NCBI RefSeq assembly: GCF_002233675.1
Contig: NZ_NMUQ01000003.1
Location: forward strand, 538,767-602,766
Direction of reading: 5' to 3'
Source: Paenibacillus herberti
Lineage (GTDB): Bacteria; Bacillota; Bacilli; Paenibacillales; Paenibacillaceae
DNA length: 64,000 nt
Position 1 is the stretch's first letter, and each line of letters starts with the position of its first letter. Below are positions 53,985-62,583 of the stretch, in pieces. The notes under the pieces are model-generated. The model was given only the letters and a program-made list of their open reading frames with translations, searched no databases and had not been told where the DNA came from. A program made the position numbers and the translations under genes.

Positions 53985-55964
53985 ATGGGGGCTATCGCAG
54001 GTTATTCCAATCAAGAATTAAGTCTACCTATTAATATCGTTTCCGAGCGAATGATGTCCCATTTCGAATGTTATCCCTCCGATCATATTGGAAACTGGTT
54101 CGATAAGACCATTTTTATTGGCTGTGTATCCCAGTGGATTACACCAGAGGATATTGGTCTTCAGCAGCCAAATGTCTCTGGTTTCGAAAAAAAAATAGTG
54201 CTTGCGGCGGATGCCATTCTCGACAATCGCTCGGAATTATTTGAGAGATTATCTCTCAGGAATTGGCCCGACCGGGTCATAACAGATTCTGAATTGATCC
54301 TTCTGAGTTATGAAAAATGGGGTGAAAGCTGCCCTGACTACTTGATCGGTGATTTTGCATTTATGCTTTGGGATACAGAAAAACAGCAATGGTTCGGGGC
54401 AAGAGACTTTTCTGGTAATCGCACTCTCTATTATACGCAGTCGGAAGGAATGTTTGCCTTTTGTACACTCATTCGTCCGTTGCTGCATTTAACGGAAATA
54501 GATTCTGCTCTGAATGAGCAGTGGGTAGCAGAGTTCCTTGCAAATCCTGGACGTATTGAAACAATGGATCCCAACAGCACCGTGTTTCAATGCATCAAAC
54601 AGCTCCCTCCGTTTCATAGCATTACCGTAAAAGATGGACGTACAACAATCAAGCGTTATGGGGAAATAAAGCCAGAAAACATAGGACGCCTTAGTGATGC
54701 GGAGCATGTGGAGGCATTTAAAGAACGTTTTAGTACAGCAGTCACTTCTCGATTGCGTACTCACCGTCAGGTTGGCTCTTTTCTAAGCGGTGGCCTGGAT
54801 TCAGGTGCGGTGGCAGCTTTTGCCGCCAAAGAGCTTAGACTTAGGGGCAAGCAACTGCACTCGTTCAGCTATATTCCGCTTGATGATTTTGAGGATTGGA
54901 CAACCGGAAGCCGATTAGCAGACGAGCGGCCATACATAAAAAGTACGGTTGAGTTTTCTGGAAATATACGAGATTCCTACTTCAGCTTTGCGGATCGGAG
55001 TCCATTATCTGATATAGATCAATGGCTGGAGACGTTGGAGATGCCTTATAAATTTATTGAAAACTCTTACTGGCTCTCTGGAATCTTTGAAAAAGCAGAA
55101 GTTTCTGGTGTAGGCGTTCTGTTAAATGGGGGAAGAGGAAACTATACCCTATCGTGGGGACCGGCACTGGATTATTACGCTCAGCTAATGAAACAGTTTA
55201 GGTTTCTAGATTTATACAAGGAAATATCCTGTTACTCAAAAAATCGTGGAATCGGCCGAAAAAAACTGCTTTCTTTAATTAAATCAAGAGCATTCCCTTC
55301 CCGGGGTTCAGCCCGACCATTAACTCCTCTTGAACAAATGATTAATCCTGAATTTGCAGCTACAACCAACATCTACGAAGGTCTTGCTCATTCAGGGGTT
55401 TACAAAGCAGGTGCCCCTTCTTCCACGATGTTCGAGGCAAGAAGCCGGCAATTTGAGCAGGTCATACATTGGACGAACAGCGGGGTCAGTGGAACAAAAC
55501 TTTCTTTAAAACACAAGGTTTGGTATCGGGACCCTACGAATGATCGCAGACTGGTGGAATTTTGCCTTGGTTTGCCTGTTAATCAGTTCGTTAAGGATGG
55601 AATGGATCGAGCTATGGTTCGGAGGGCAACTCAAGGGCTCTTGCCAGATCGAGTGAGACTGAATTATAACATTCGCGGAATCCAAGGAGCCGATGGAATT
55701 CTTCGTATGAAGGACCAATGGTTGCAATTCCTGAATGAGATGGAGCAGCTCTGCAAAGATCCTCAAATGGCGGTATACATGAATATCCCCATGATTCAAA
55801 GAGCAATAAGTGAAAATAGGAAGCTGCCCGAGGCTCATGCCGTTTATGGCGGAGATTTTGCAATGATGATGCGTGCCTTAGTGTTATATCGCTTCATTAA
55901 TAAAGTGAAAGGGGGTGAAATACATGAGCAAACAATGGAACAAGCCATCTCTGGAAGTTCTTGA
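53985..55964 (+). CDS. Lasso peptide cyclase (asparagine synthetase-like)
   Basis: 659 residues. N-terminal class II glutaminase-like domain in which the catalytic Cys2 is absent (MGAIAGYSN), and a C-terminal synthetase domain with the ATP pyrophosphatase loop SGGLDSGAVAAF near 265. In lasso peptide pathways this C protein adenylates an Asp or Glu side chain and closes the ring on the core N-terminus. It opens a cluster of the paeninodin type. Its last 41 bases overlap the start of the precursor gene in another frame, which could couple translation. Confidence 0.93.
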   Translation: MGAIAGYSNQELSLPINIVSERMMSHFECYPSDHIGNWFDKTIFIGCVSQWITPEDIGLQQPNVSGFEKKIVLAADAILDNRSELFERLSLRNWPDRVITDSELILLSYEKWGESCPDYLIGDFAFMLWDTEKQQWFGARDFSGNRTLYYTQSEGMFAFCTLIRPLLHLTEIDSALNEQWVAEFLANPGRIETMDPNSTVFQCIKQLPPFHSITVKDGRTTIKRYGEIKPENIGRLSDAEHVEAFKERFSTAVTSRLRTHRQVGSFLSGGLDSGAVAAFAAKELRLRGKQLHSFSYIPLDDFEDWTTGSRLADERPYIKSTVEFSGNIRDSYFSFADRSPLSDIDQWLETLEMPYKFIENSYWLSGIFEKAEVSGVGVLLNGGRGNYTLSWGPALDYYAQLMKQFRFLDLYKEISCYSKNRGIGRKKLLSLIKSRAFPSRGSARPLTPLEQMINPEFAATTNIYEGLAHSGVYKAGAPSSTMFEARSRQFEQVIHWTNSGVSGTKLSLKHKVWYRDPTNDRRLVEFCLGLPVNQFVKDGMDRAMVRRATQGLLPDRVRLNYNIRGIQGADGILRMKDQWLQFLNEMEQLCKDPQMAVYMNIPMIQRAISENRKLPEAHAVYGGDFAMMMRALVLYRFINKVKGGEIHEQTMEQAISGSS

Positions 55965-56046
55965 CGTTAAGCTGACGCTCGCAGGTCCTGGCGTAGCTAT
56001 ACCGGACTCTTTTGATCCAGATGAGGAAACTCAACATCATAGCTGA
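55924..56046 (+). CDS. Lasso peptide precursor, paeninodin-like
   Basis: 40 residues. Leader MSKQWNKPSLEVLDVKLTL with the usual KPxLExLDV recognition motif and Thr at position -2. The core begins AGPGVAIPD, so the predicted ring links Ala1 to Asp9, as in paeninodin (AGPGTSTPD). The acidic tail contains DSFDPDEETQHH and ends in Ser. In paeninodin the C-terminal Ser is phosphorylated by a kinase encoded in the cluster; such a kinase gene follows here. Ring positions 5-7 and the tail differ from paeninodin. GGGGGTG ribosome site; overlaps the cyclase gene; followed by a terminator. Confidence 0.93.
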   Translation: MSKQWNKPSLEVLDVKLTLAGPGVAIPDSFDPDEETQHHS

Positions 56047-56059
56047 TGTTGCTCCCATG

Positions 56060-56097
56060 AAAAAGGCCCTTATGCTGCAAGGGATAAGGGCCTTTTT
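56060..56097 (+). terminator. Terminator/attenuator between precursor and kinase genes
   Basis: Perfect 14-bp stem AAAAAGGCCCTTAT / ATAAGGGCCTTTTT. Placed right after the precursor, it should leave more precursor mRNA than downstream enzyme mRNA. Confidence 0.88.
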
Positions 56098-56131
56098 CAT
56101 ATTAATGCCATCGTTTAGGAGTGAGGCGAGA

Positions 56132-57088
56132 ATGATGGATTATTGCTATCAGGTCTTTGGACTAAACTTTCACAGCGATCTTCCTTTGACAGAGCTTTTG
56201 GACAGTTATGCTGATCTACTTAACACGACTCCGGATTTTGTCATCGTCAGAGGCTCGCTTCAAGATGACTGGAGAGAAGTTTCTGGCCAGAGTAAAAATA
56301 CCTTTTTGTCAGAAGGTAGATTATTGTTCCGCATTGAAGGAACGGCACTATTTGAAGTACTGGACGGACGAACAATACGATATGATCCGGAAGACAATGT
56401 TAAGCTCGATAAGCTCAGATTGTACTTGTTGGGTACTTGCATGGGTGCGCTGCTTATGCAAAGAAGAACATTGGCTCTTCACGGGAGCTGTATCCAAATT
56501 GGCGAAAAAGCTTACGCATTCGTTGGACATTCTGGTGCAGGAAAATCGACGCTTGCAAACTGTTTTATGCAGCGTGGATGTTTGCTTTTATCGGATGATG
56601 TTATTGCATTAGAAGGTTATGAAGCTGGGGTGCCGATTGTTAGTCCGGCTTATCCGCAGCAGAAGCTTTGGCAAGAAAGCCTTCAAGAGCTTGGTTTAAC
56701 TAACGATGAATATCGCCCTATTTTTGAGAGGGAAGCAAAATATGCGATCCCTATAAAAAATAGGTTTAAAAACAGTCCTGTACCGCTAGGCGGCATTTTT
56801 GAGCTTGTTCAGACGGACAACGAGACAATGACGTTGAATGAATTAAACGGACTGCATAAACTCGGTGTTTTGCATCAGCATACTTTCCGTAAGTCTCTTA
56901 TTGAAGGGATGGGCTTGAGCGATTGGCATTTTCAGAGCTTAACCGCTCTTGCGGCGTCTACAACGGTAAAACGGCTTGAACGGCCCGGAAAAACGGCCGG
57001 CTTTACTGCCCCATTGATGGTAGACAGGTTGATAAGCAAACTTGAAAAAGGAGATGTTCAGCAATGGCAGCAACAATTAATGTTTTGA
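56132..57088 (+). CDS. HPr kinase-like lasso peptide tailoring kinase
   Basis: 318 residues. Walker A GHSGAGKSTLA near residues 131-141 and the Asp-rich LLLSDDVIAL near 150, as in HprK. In the paeninodin cluster the homologous kinase phosphorylates the side chain of the precursor's last Ser, before ring closure. The terminal Ser here is kept. ATG at 56132 has AGGAG upstream; the open frame reaches back through the terminator hairpin, which is not credible as coding. Overlaps the next gene by 25 bases. Confidence 0.88.
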   Translation: MMDYCYQVFGLNFHSDLPLTELLDSYADLLNTTPDFVIVRGSLQDDWREVSGQSKNTFLSEGRLLFRIEGTALFEVLDGRTIRYDPEDNVKLDKLRLYLLGTCMGALLMQRRTLALHGSCIQIGEKAYAFVGHSGAGKSTLANCFMQRGCLLLSDDVIALEGYEAGVPIVSPAYPQQKLWQESLQELGLTNDEYRPIFEREAKYAIPIKNRFKNSPVPLGGIFELVQTDNETMTLNELNGLHKLGVLHQHTFRKSLIEGMGLSDWHFQSLTALAASTTVKRLERPGKTAGFTAPLMVDRLISKLEKGDVQQWQQQLMF

Positions 57089-57360
57089 GCGTTGTTTCTC
57101 AGCAGCCTGGTCTGCTCGCGAGTGATATGGATGGAGAAAAAGTCATGCTGAGCATCAGTGATGGTAAATATTATAACCTGGGAGCTATTGGGGGAAGGAT
57201 ATGGGAGCTCATAGAGACTCCTTGCACGATCCAGGAACTAAAAGCTCAACTGATGCAGGAATACGGCGTAGCCGAATCAGATTGCGAAGAGGATCTTTCT
57301 GAATTCTTGAATCAGCTGCTGTCAGAGAAACTCATTACTGTAGAGCCTGCGGAGGGTTAA
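57064..57360 (+). CDS. PqqD-like RiPP recognition protein (lasso B1)
   Basis: 98 residues of the PqqD fold: VMLSISDGKYYNLGAIGGRI then WELIETPCTIQELKAQLMQE. The B1 protein binds the leader peptide and presents it to the B2 protease. Ribosome site AAGGAG ten bases upstream, inside the kinase gene end. B1 and B2 are separate genes here, as usual in Bacillota. Confidence 0.93.
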   Translation: MAATINVLSVVSQQPGLLASDMDGEKVMLSISDGKYYNLGAIGGRIWELIETPCTIQELKAQLMQEYGVAESDCEEDLSEFLNQLLSEKLITVEPAEG

Positions 57361-57363
57361 AGG

Positions 57364-57846
57364 GTGAAGCTTAGTGCTTCGATACGCATCTTTTTCAAGC
57401 TGAAAAAGGGCGAAAAAGGGCTGCTACTGGAAGCCTTTTGTTATTTGGCTCTTGCCAGAGTGATGGTCATGATCCCCTTTGCCAAAATGGTACCTTGGCT
57501 CGGCGATGCACATGCAGAATCACCTAGGGAGATAGTAACGGAAAAGAAGCAGCTAAAACAGATCTCCTATTTCCTGCATATGGTTGCTCGAAACACTCCA
57601 TTTGACAGTAAATGCCTCGTAAGGGCAATCGCGGCACTGAAAATGTTGGAGCGGAGAGGCTTTGAAAGCACTCTCTACCTAGGTACTGGTAGAAATGAAG
57701 CTGGCCAGCTTGGAGCCCATGCTTGGCTGCGCTGCGGATCGGTTTATATCAGTGGTTCAGATGAAATGGACAACTATACAATTGTTGCGTGTTTTCATCG
57801 CAAGGTCAAACGCCATAAAGATAAAGAGGGCTGGTCGCATGGATAA
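57364..57846 (+). CDS. Lasso peptide leader peptidase (B2, transglutaminase-like)
   Basis: 160 residues. Catalytic Cys84 in DSKCLVRA, His119 in GAHAWL and a probable Asp near 133 match the transglutaminase-like fold of B2 proteins. It removes the leader after the Thr-Leu end so that Ala1 is free to be cyclised. It starts with GTG at 57364, three bases after the B1 stop. Confidence 0.93.
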   Translation: MKLSASIRIFFKLKKGEKGLLLEAFCYLALARVMVMIPFAKMVPWLGDAHAESPREIVTEKKQLKQISYFLHMVARNTPFDSKCLVRAIAALKMLERRGFESTLYLGTGRNEAGQLGAHAWLRCGSVYISGSDEMDNYTIVACFHRKVKRHKDKEGWSHG

Positions 57847-58999
57847 GGAACAAAGCTTACTTTACGCCATTTTTAAGAGCTACTGTGCGGATGAGAAGCT
57901 TCAAGAAGTTCAATTGTATGAGCGAGTAGATTGGAATAGCTTTCTTCAGTTGGCAGGCCATCACAGAGTGCTGCCTCTGCTTCATCATTTTTTCAAGGCG
58001 GAAGCAGATCATTCAATTCCTGACTTTGTATTAAAAAGACTAAGGGAAGAACATCGAGATAATTTATTCAAGATGATGATGCTTGCAGGAGAATCAAGCC
58101 GAATCCATGATGAACTGGAGGTAAGCGGGGTTCGCAGTTTATTTCTTAAAGGGCCGACGCTGGCCTTTGAGCTATACGGGGATTTATCCCTAAGAAACTC
58201 TTCTGATCTGGATATTTTGATTGATTTAAAAGCTGTATCGGGCAATTTATTTACGCTGGACCGATTGATGGAACGTTTAGGCTATCAAACGGACGACTTC
58301 GAGCCGTCTTTGTTCAATGAATGGAAGTGGCGGCAGCATCATCGTACGTACTACAATTCACTTACAAAAACCTTTGTTGAAATTCATTGGCGACTCAGTC
58401 CCGGACCTCTTATGGAGCCGAGCTTTGAAGAATTGTGGCGGGAGAGGCGCAGAAGTAATTTGCCCTCTTGTTCGGTTTACTATCTAGGCTCAACCCACTT
58501 ATTTTACTATTTGACGCTGCACGGAGCAAGACATGGGTGGTTTCGTCTTCGTTGGCTGCTCGATATGGATCGGCTGCTGCGAAGGAATGTAGATTGGGAT
58601 GCCGTACGTAAGCTTCTGCGCCGGTTCCAGGCGCTGCATCTTGGTGATCAAACGCTATTGATGGCCTCCAGAATATTGAATACTCCTCTTCCAAGCGTTT
58701 TTCTACCGATTCGTCCTGGTTCAAAAGGGGATCAATTGACTTCGAGACCTTCATACTATTTAAAGGAAACCATTAATGTGTCCTCCACTCCCCAAGCTGG
58801 TTTTATCAGAGATCATAAGCGCTATTTGTTCTCAATGAAATCGCCTCTTCATAAATTCCTGTTCCTTCTCAGCTTGTTCCATCCATATCCACAAGATGAA
58901 AAAACGATGCCTTTGCCAAAACCTTTTCATTTTCTATATTTCCCATTAAGGCCATTTTTATGGATTTGGCGTAAAGCAAGGCAAGAGCCTTTGCTTTAG
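57839..58999 (+). CDS. Nucleotidyltransferase-family protein of the lasso cluster
   Basis: 386 residues. FLKGPTLAFELYGDLSLRNSSDLDILID near residue 105 (written here as FLKGPTLAFELYG, SSDLDILID) is the hallmark of the NTP_transf_5 family. Homologues occur in paeninodin-type clusters; their reaction is not well settled, though further modification of the phosphorylated C-terminus has been suggested. ATG at 57839 overlaps the B2 stop by eight bases and has AGAGGG upstream. Confidence 0.85.
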   Translation: MDKEQSLLYAIFKSYCADEKLQEVQLYERVDWNSFLQLAGHHRVLPLLHHFFKAEADHSIPDFVLKRLREEHRDNLFKMMMLAGESSRIHDELEVSGVRSLFLKGPTLAFELYGDLSLRNSSDLDILIDLKAVSGNLFTLDRLMERLGYQTDDFEPSLFNEWKWRQHHRTYYNSLTKTFVEIHWRLSPGPLMEPSFEELWRERRRSNLPSCSVYYLGSTHLFYYLTLHGARHGWFRLRWLLDMDRLLRRNVDWDAVRKLLRRFQALHLGDQTLLMASRILNTPLPSVFLPIRPGSKGDQLTSRPSYYLKETINVSSTPQAGFIRDHKRYLFSMKSPLHKFLFLLSLFHPYPQDEKTMPLPKPFHFLYFPLRPFLWIWRKARQEPLL

Positions 59000-59011
59000 A
59001 GGAGGGAGCCT

Positions 59012-60820
59012 ATGCGAGCCGTACTCTTTTTTCTTCGGAAAATATGGGCTTTTGCGGGATCGAAGCTGTATATGAATATTGCTGGCATGGTTGCAGTCAG
59101 CTTGCTTGAAGGAATCGGAATTTTACTGCTTGTGCCCATGCTGAAAGCGGGTGGCATTGGCGGTTTTCAGTCGGGGTCAACACCGCTGTCTCCATTATCT
59201 TCGCAGCTTTCTCCTGAAATGATCTTGCCTGTTATTCTTCTTATTTTTGTTTTAGTTATGCTGGGTCAGGTTTATTTCAAAAGGTTTGTAACGCTGCAAA
59301 ATATGAGAATCAGTCAAGAATTCGATTTAATGATGAAAAAAGAAACGTACCAAAAGATTTTGGATGCGGAATGGTCCTTTTTTTTGAAAAAACGCAAATC
59401 GGATCTAATCAGTTCGATGACCAGCGAAATCGGCAGAGTAAATGGAGGAGTTACGCTTAGCCTTCAAGTACTCGTTTCAGTCATTTTTACTATGATTCAA
59501 ATCGGAATCTCCTTCTGGTTGTCGGTACCACTGACAATAAGTATACTCATTAGCGGATCTCTCATTTTTTTATTTTCAAGGAAGTTTCTTCGTCGAGCAA
59601 GGGGGTTGGGTTCTCAATCCACACAATCTGCTCGAGCTCTGCTGGCAGGTGTATCGGATCAATTGAGCGGGGTAAAGGAAATTAAATCCAACCAACTCGA
59701 AGCATCAAGATTACAATGGCTGGATAAGGCAACACGCAAAATTCACCAGGAGCAGCTAGAATTTTTCCGTTTAAAAACTTCGACTCAGCTATTATTTCAA
59801 GTTTTTTCTGCCCTGTTAATTGCAGGCTTGGTTTATGCTTCGGTTCAGCTTTTTCATACGACCCTGGAGCAGCTTCTTCTAATCCTCGTCGTATTTTCTA
59901 GACTATGGCCCCGTTTCTCCGGCCTGCAATCCAGCTTAGAGCAGATTGCTTCCTATTATCCCGCATATGTAAGCCTGGAAGAGCTTCGCAACCAATGTGA
60001 TGAAGCCAAGGAGTTGACGACTGAATTTGTTCGGGATAGTGGGCTTACATTCAATGACTCATTGGAATGTCGCAAAGTAAGCTATCGATATGAAAAGGAT
60101 AGCCGTGCATATACATTGCAAGATATAAACATAAAAATACCAGTTAATTGTATGACTGCTATTATCGGCAAATCTGGTGCGGGAAAAAGTACGCTAGTTG
60201 ATTTATTAATGGGTTTACTCCATCCAGATGAGGGGGAACTTCTGTTGGACGGCGTTTCTCTATCCCAAAAAGATCTAGTAAAAATGAGACAGCTAATTGG
60301 TTATGTTCCGCAGGATCCTTTTCTATTCAATGATTCATTGCGAGGAAACCTTCTGCTCGTGAAGCCGGATGCGTGTGAGGAAGAGTTATGGAAGGCGCTT
60401 GAGTTTGCTTCGGTGGATCAGTTCGTCCGAGCGTTGCCGGATGGGCTGGATACCCAAATCGGAGATCGAGGCATTCGATTATCAGGAGGGGAGAGACAAA
60501 GAATCGTTCTGGCTCGGGCAATGCTGCGAGCACCGGCGATTCTTGTCCTTGATGAGGCTACAAGTTCACTAGACACGGAAAATGAGACGAAGATCCAAGA
60601 GGCGATAGCGCGTCTGCAGGGTCACATAACCCTAATCATCATTGCACATAGGCTATCGACCATTCGCGAGGCCGATCAAGTACTTGTTGTTGATGAAGGG
60701 CGTATTGTTCAAAGTGGGAAGTTTGGAGAGCTTGAACGGGAGAAGAAAAGCTTGTTTAATCAGATGCTTCAGAATCAAGGATATGAGACAACACCGATTG
60801 CATACAAATCATCGATTTAA
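59012..60820 (+). CDS. Lasso peptide ABC exporter
   Basis: 602 residues: six-helix membrane domain (residues about 15-310) fused to an ATPase domain with Walker A GKSGAGKSTLVDLL, signature LSGGERQRIVLARAM and Walker B ILVLDEATSSLD. The half-transporter would work as a dimer to export the finished lasso peptide and perhaps give self-immunity. Last gene of the cluster, followed by a terminator. Confidence 0.94.
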   Translation: MRAVLFFLRKIWAFAGSKLYMNIAGMVAVSLLEGIGILLLVPMLKAGGIGGFQSGSTPLSPLSSQLSPEMILPVILLIFVLVMLGQVYFKRFVTLQNMRISQEFDLMMKKETYQKILDAEWSFFLKKRKSDLISSMTSEIGRVNGGVTLSLQVLVSVIFTMIQIGISFWLSVPLTISILISGSLIFLFSRKFLRRARGLGSQSTQSARALLAGVSDQLSGVKEIKSNQLEASRLQWLDKATRKIHQEQLEFFRLKTSTQLLFQVFSALLIAGLVYASVQLFHTTLEQLLLILVVFSRLWPRFSGLQSSLEQIASYYPAYVSLEELRNQCDEAKELTTEFVRDSGLTFNDSLECRKVSYRYEKDSRAYTLQDINIKIPVNCMTAIIGKSGAGKSTLVDLLMGLLHPDEGELLLDGVSLSQKDLVKMRQLIGYVPQDPFLFNDSLRGNLLLVKPDACEEELWKALEFASVDQFVRALPDGLDTQIGDRGIRLSGGERQRIVLARAMLRAPAILVLDEATSSLDTENETKIQEAIARLQGHITLIIIAHRLSTIREADQVLVVDEGRIVQSGKFGELEREKKSLFNQMLQNQGYETTPIAYKSSI

Positions 60821-60831
60821 TACACAGAGAG

Positions 60832-60862
60832 AGGACTCGGTACAACGTCAGTCCTTTTTTTG
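60832..60862 (+). terminator. Terminator of the lasso peptide operon
   Basis: Stem AGGACT / AGTCCT with a 12-nt loop, then a long T-run. Confidence 0.8.
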
Positions 60863-60879
60863 TTTTGTTGAGTTTCCGA

Positions 60880-60936
60880 TTGACAAGTTACAATATGTAT
60901 CATAAACTGAGGAAAGACAAAGATACAATCTGTATC
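60880..60936 (+). promoter_or_regulatory. Wzz operon promoter with two palindromic operators
   Basis: TTGACA (60880-60885), a 17-bp spacer, TAAACT (60903-60908). Operator 1, GTTACAATATGTATC (60887-60901), lies in the spacer. Operator 2, GATACAATCTGTATC (60922-60936), starts 35 bp later. The layout is the same as at 43400-43456. Confidence 0.82.
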
Positions 60937-60958
60937 ATAATGGAATGGATCGGAGTGA

Positions 60959-61720
60959 ATGGTCTTGGATATGGATATGAAAAGGTACGTGATTGCACTA
61001 AAAAAGCGGTTGTGGATGATTATTATTTTATTAAGTATCTCGACTGTGTCTGCATATTATTACACACAGCAGCTCACACCTAACTATTATTCCGCAAGCT
61101 CGAAGTTCATTGTCAATAATACAGTCGAAGTTTCTGGTGGGGAAGTAATTGATTTTTCATCCATTGGATCGAGTATAAGGCTCATCGACACGTATAAAGA
61201 AATTATTCTTACCCCCGCCATTATGGACAAGGTCGTCGTACAGTACCCTGATCTTGATCTCACAGCTAACCAGCTTCTATCCATGATTCGAGTAAGCTCT
61301 CTTAATGAGACGCAGGTAATGACTTTGACCGCTACCGATACGAATCACGGTAGAGCCGTCAAAGCTGTAAATGCGGTTGCGAAGGTGTTCCAAACGGAAA
61401 TTCCTAAAATTATGAAGATTAATAATGTAACTATATTGACTAGCGCGCAGGAGAGAGAAAATCCGAGACCATTTGGTCAAAATATCAGCTCCAATGTCAT
61501 GATTGCAGCAATTGCAGCATTATTGCTCTCCTGTGGTACGGTCATTTTAGTTGAGTATTTGGATTCGACCATTAAGCAGGAGGAAGATATCGTTCAAGCA
61601 ACTGGGGCCGATGCTCTTGCCATCATTCCTAAATTATCTAAAAGGCAGCTGAACCTTCCGCATAAAAAGAAAGGGCATTCCGCCCACTCCACGATGAAAG
61701 CGGGAGAACAAGCGTTATGA
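60959..61720 (+). CDS. Wzz/YveK-type polysaccharide chain length and kinase modulator
   Basis: 253 residues. Two membrane helices (WMIIILLSISTVSAYYY near 17-33 and MIAAIAALLLSCGTVILVEY near 180-200) bracket an extracellular domain; the proline-rich ENPRPFGQN before the second helix is typical. It works with the next gene's tyrosine kinase (EpsA/EpsB or CapA/CapB pair) to control EPS chain export. ATG 60959 is close to a GGAG; TTG at 60965 is better spaced and may be the true start. Confidence 0.92.
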   Translation: MVLDMDMKRYVIALKKRLWMIIILLSISTVSAYYYTQQLTPNYYSASSKFIVNNTVEVSGGEVIDFSSIGSSIRLIDTYKEIILTPAIMDKVVVQYPDLDLTANQLLSMIRVSSLNETQVMTLTATDTNHGRAVKAVNAVAKVFQTEIPKIMKINNVTILTSAQERENPRPFGQNISSNVMIAAIAALLLSCGTVILVEYLDSTIKQEEDIVQATGADALAIIPKLSKRQLNLPHKKKGHSAHSTMKAGEQAL

Positions 61721-62358
61721 GTATACAAACAGGCAGTCTCAGTCCAATGTTGGAATCCATTCAGGTACCTCTGTTGAATGACTTATGCCAATCCTTAAGG
61801 GCTACAATTGACTTTGCTGCCGCTCGGAGCAATATTCAATCAATCGCCATAACATCCCCCTCACCTCAGGAAGGCAAAACTACGATTATTGTTCAATTGG
61901 CAATTGCCTATGCTCTTGCTGGAAAAAAGGTTTTAATCGTTGACGCTAACCTGCGTCGTCCCAATCTTCATACTCTTTTTAATCAGCAGCGCCGTGAAGG
62001 ATTGGCAGACTATCTGGGCTTAACGATCCCTTTGGACGACGTGATTAGACCTTCGGGAATTTCCAACCTCGACTTAGTGACTTCAGGCTCAATGGTCTCC
62101 CATTCAACGCAATTAATGTCTAGCGACAGATTATTGGATCTGTTTAGGGAAGCTAGCACTCGTTATGATCGCGTTTTGGCAGACACTTCATCGATGCTTG
62201 AACTCGCTGATGCACAGCTCGTTGCTTCTGCCTGTGACGGAGTGCTCTTAGTGGCTGAACATTCCAAAACCCGTCGAGATCAACTTCAAAAATCCTCCAA
62301 AATGATTATGCAGTTGGATAAGCCTTTGCTGGGAACCGTGTTGAACAAACAACGGTGA
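61717..62358 (+). CDS. CpsD/CapB-type tyrosine-protein kinase
   Basis: 213 residues, BY-kinase family. Walker A SPSPQEGKTTIIVQLA near 48, Walker A' VLIVDANLRRPNL near 80 and a Walker B-like VLADTSSML near 150. It overlaps the Wzz gene by four bases, as an EpsA-EpsB pair. Unlike many members, it has no C-terminal tyrosine cluster (it ends GTVLNKQR), so autophosphorylation on a tail looks absent. Confidence 0.92.
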   Translation: MSIQTGSLSPMLESIQVPLLNDLCQSLRATIDFAAARSNIQSIAITSPSPQEGKTTIIVQLAIAYALAGKKVLIVDANLRRPNLHTLFNQQRREGLADYLGLTIPLDDVIRPSGISNLDLVTSGSMVSHSTQLMSSDRLLDLFREASTRYDRVLADTSSMLELADAQLVASACDGVLLVAEHSKTRRDQLQKSSKMIMQLDKPLLGTVLNKQR

Positions 62359-62366
62359 TTGTTCTA

Positions 62367-62490
62367 AACATAGGTAAGGCCTGCTGCACCTCTACCACTG
62401 CAGGTACTCGGCAATGCTGTGGGTCCTTGTGACCTTAGACGACATTCGTCAAGGGTATTGCGTGAGGTGGGGTTGGATGCCCCAATACGT
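62367..62490 (+). ncRNA. Probable EAR element (eps-associated antitermination RNA)
   Basis: About 125 nt with several short helices: CCTGC/GCAGG (62380-62384, 62400-62404), GGTC/GACC (62422-62434), GACGA/TCGTC (62438-62450) and GTATTG/CAATAC (62455-62460, 62483-62488). It sits right after the epsA/epsB-like pair and before the next glycosyltransferase, which is the known place of the EAR RNA in B. subtilis. EAR lets RNA polymerase read through later terminators in long EPS operons; a strong hairpin follows at once. Identity is inferred from position and folding. Confidence 0.7.
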
Positions 62491-62492
62491 TG

Positions 62493-62526
62493 CAATCCCC
62501 GCAGCAATGCTGCGGGGATTGTTGTT
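62493..62526 (+). terminator. Strong hairpin after the EAR candidate
   Basis: Perfect 13-bp stem CAATCCCCGCAGC / GCTGCGGGGATTG with loop AAT, then TTGTT. It would block the rest of the EPS operon unless antitermination occurs. Confidence 0.75.
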
Positions 62527-62583
62527 AACTTCGAAATTCAATCTGTTCATTTATGAAAAAAGTTGAAAATAGGGAGGGACACT

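Noticed and set aside
56012-56131. N-terminal extension of the lasso kinase
   Set aside because: It would read through the precursor end and the terminator hairpin; ATG 56132 with AGGAG is better.
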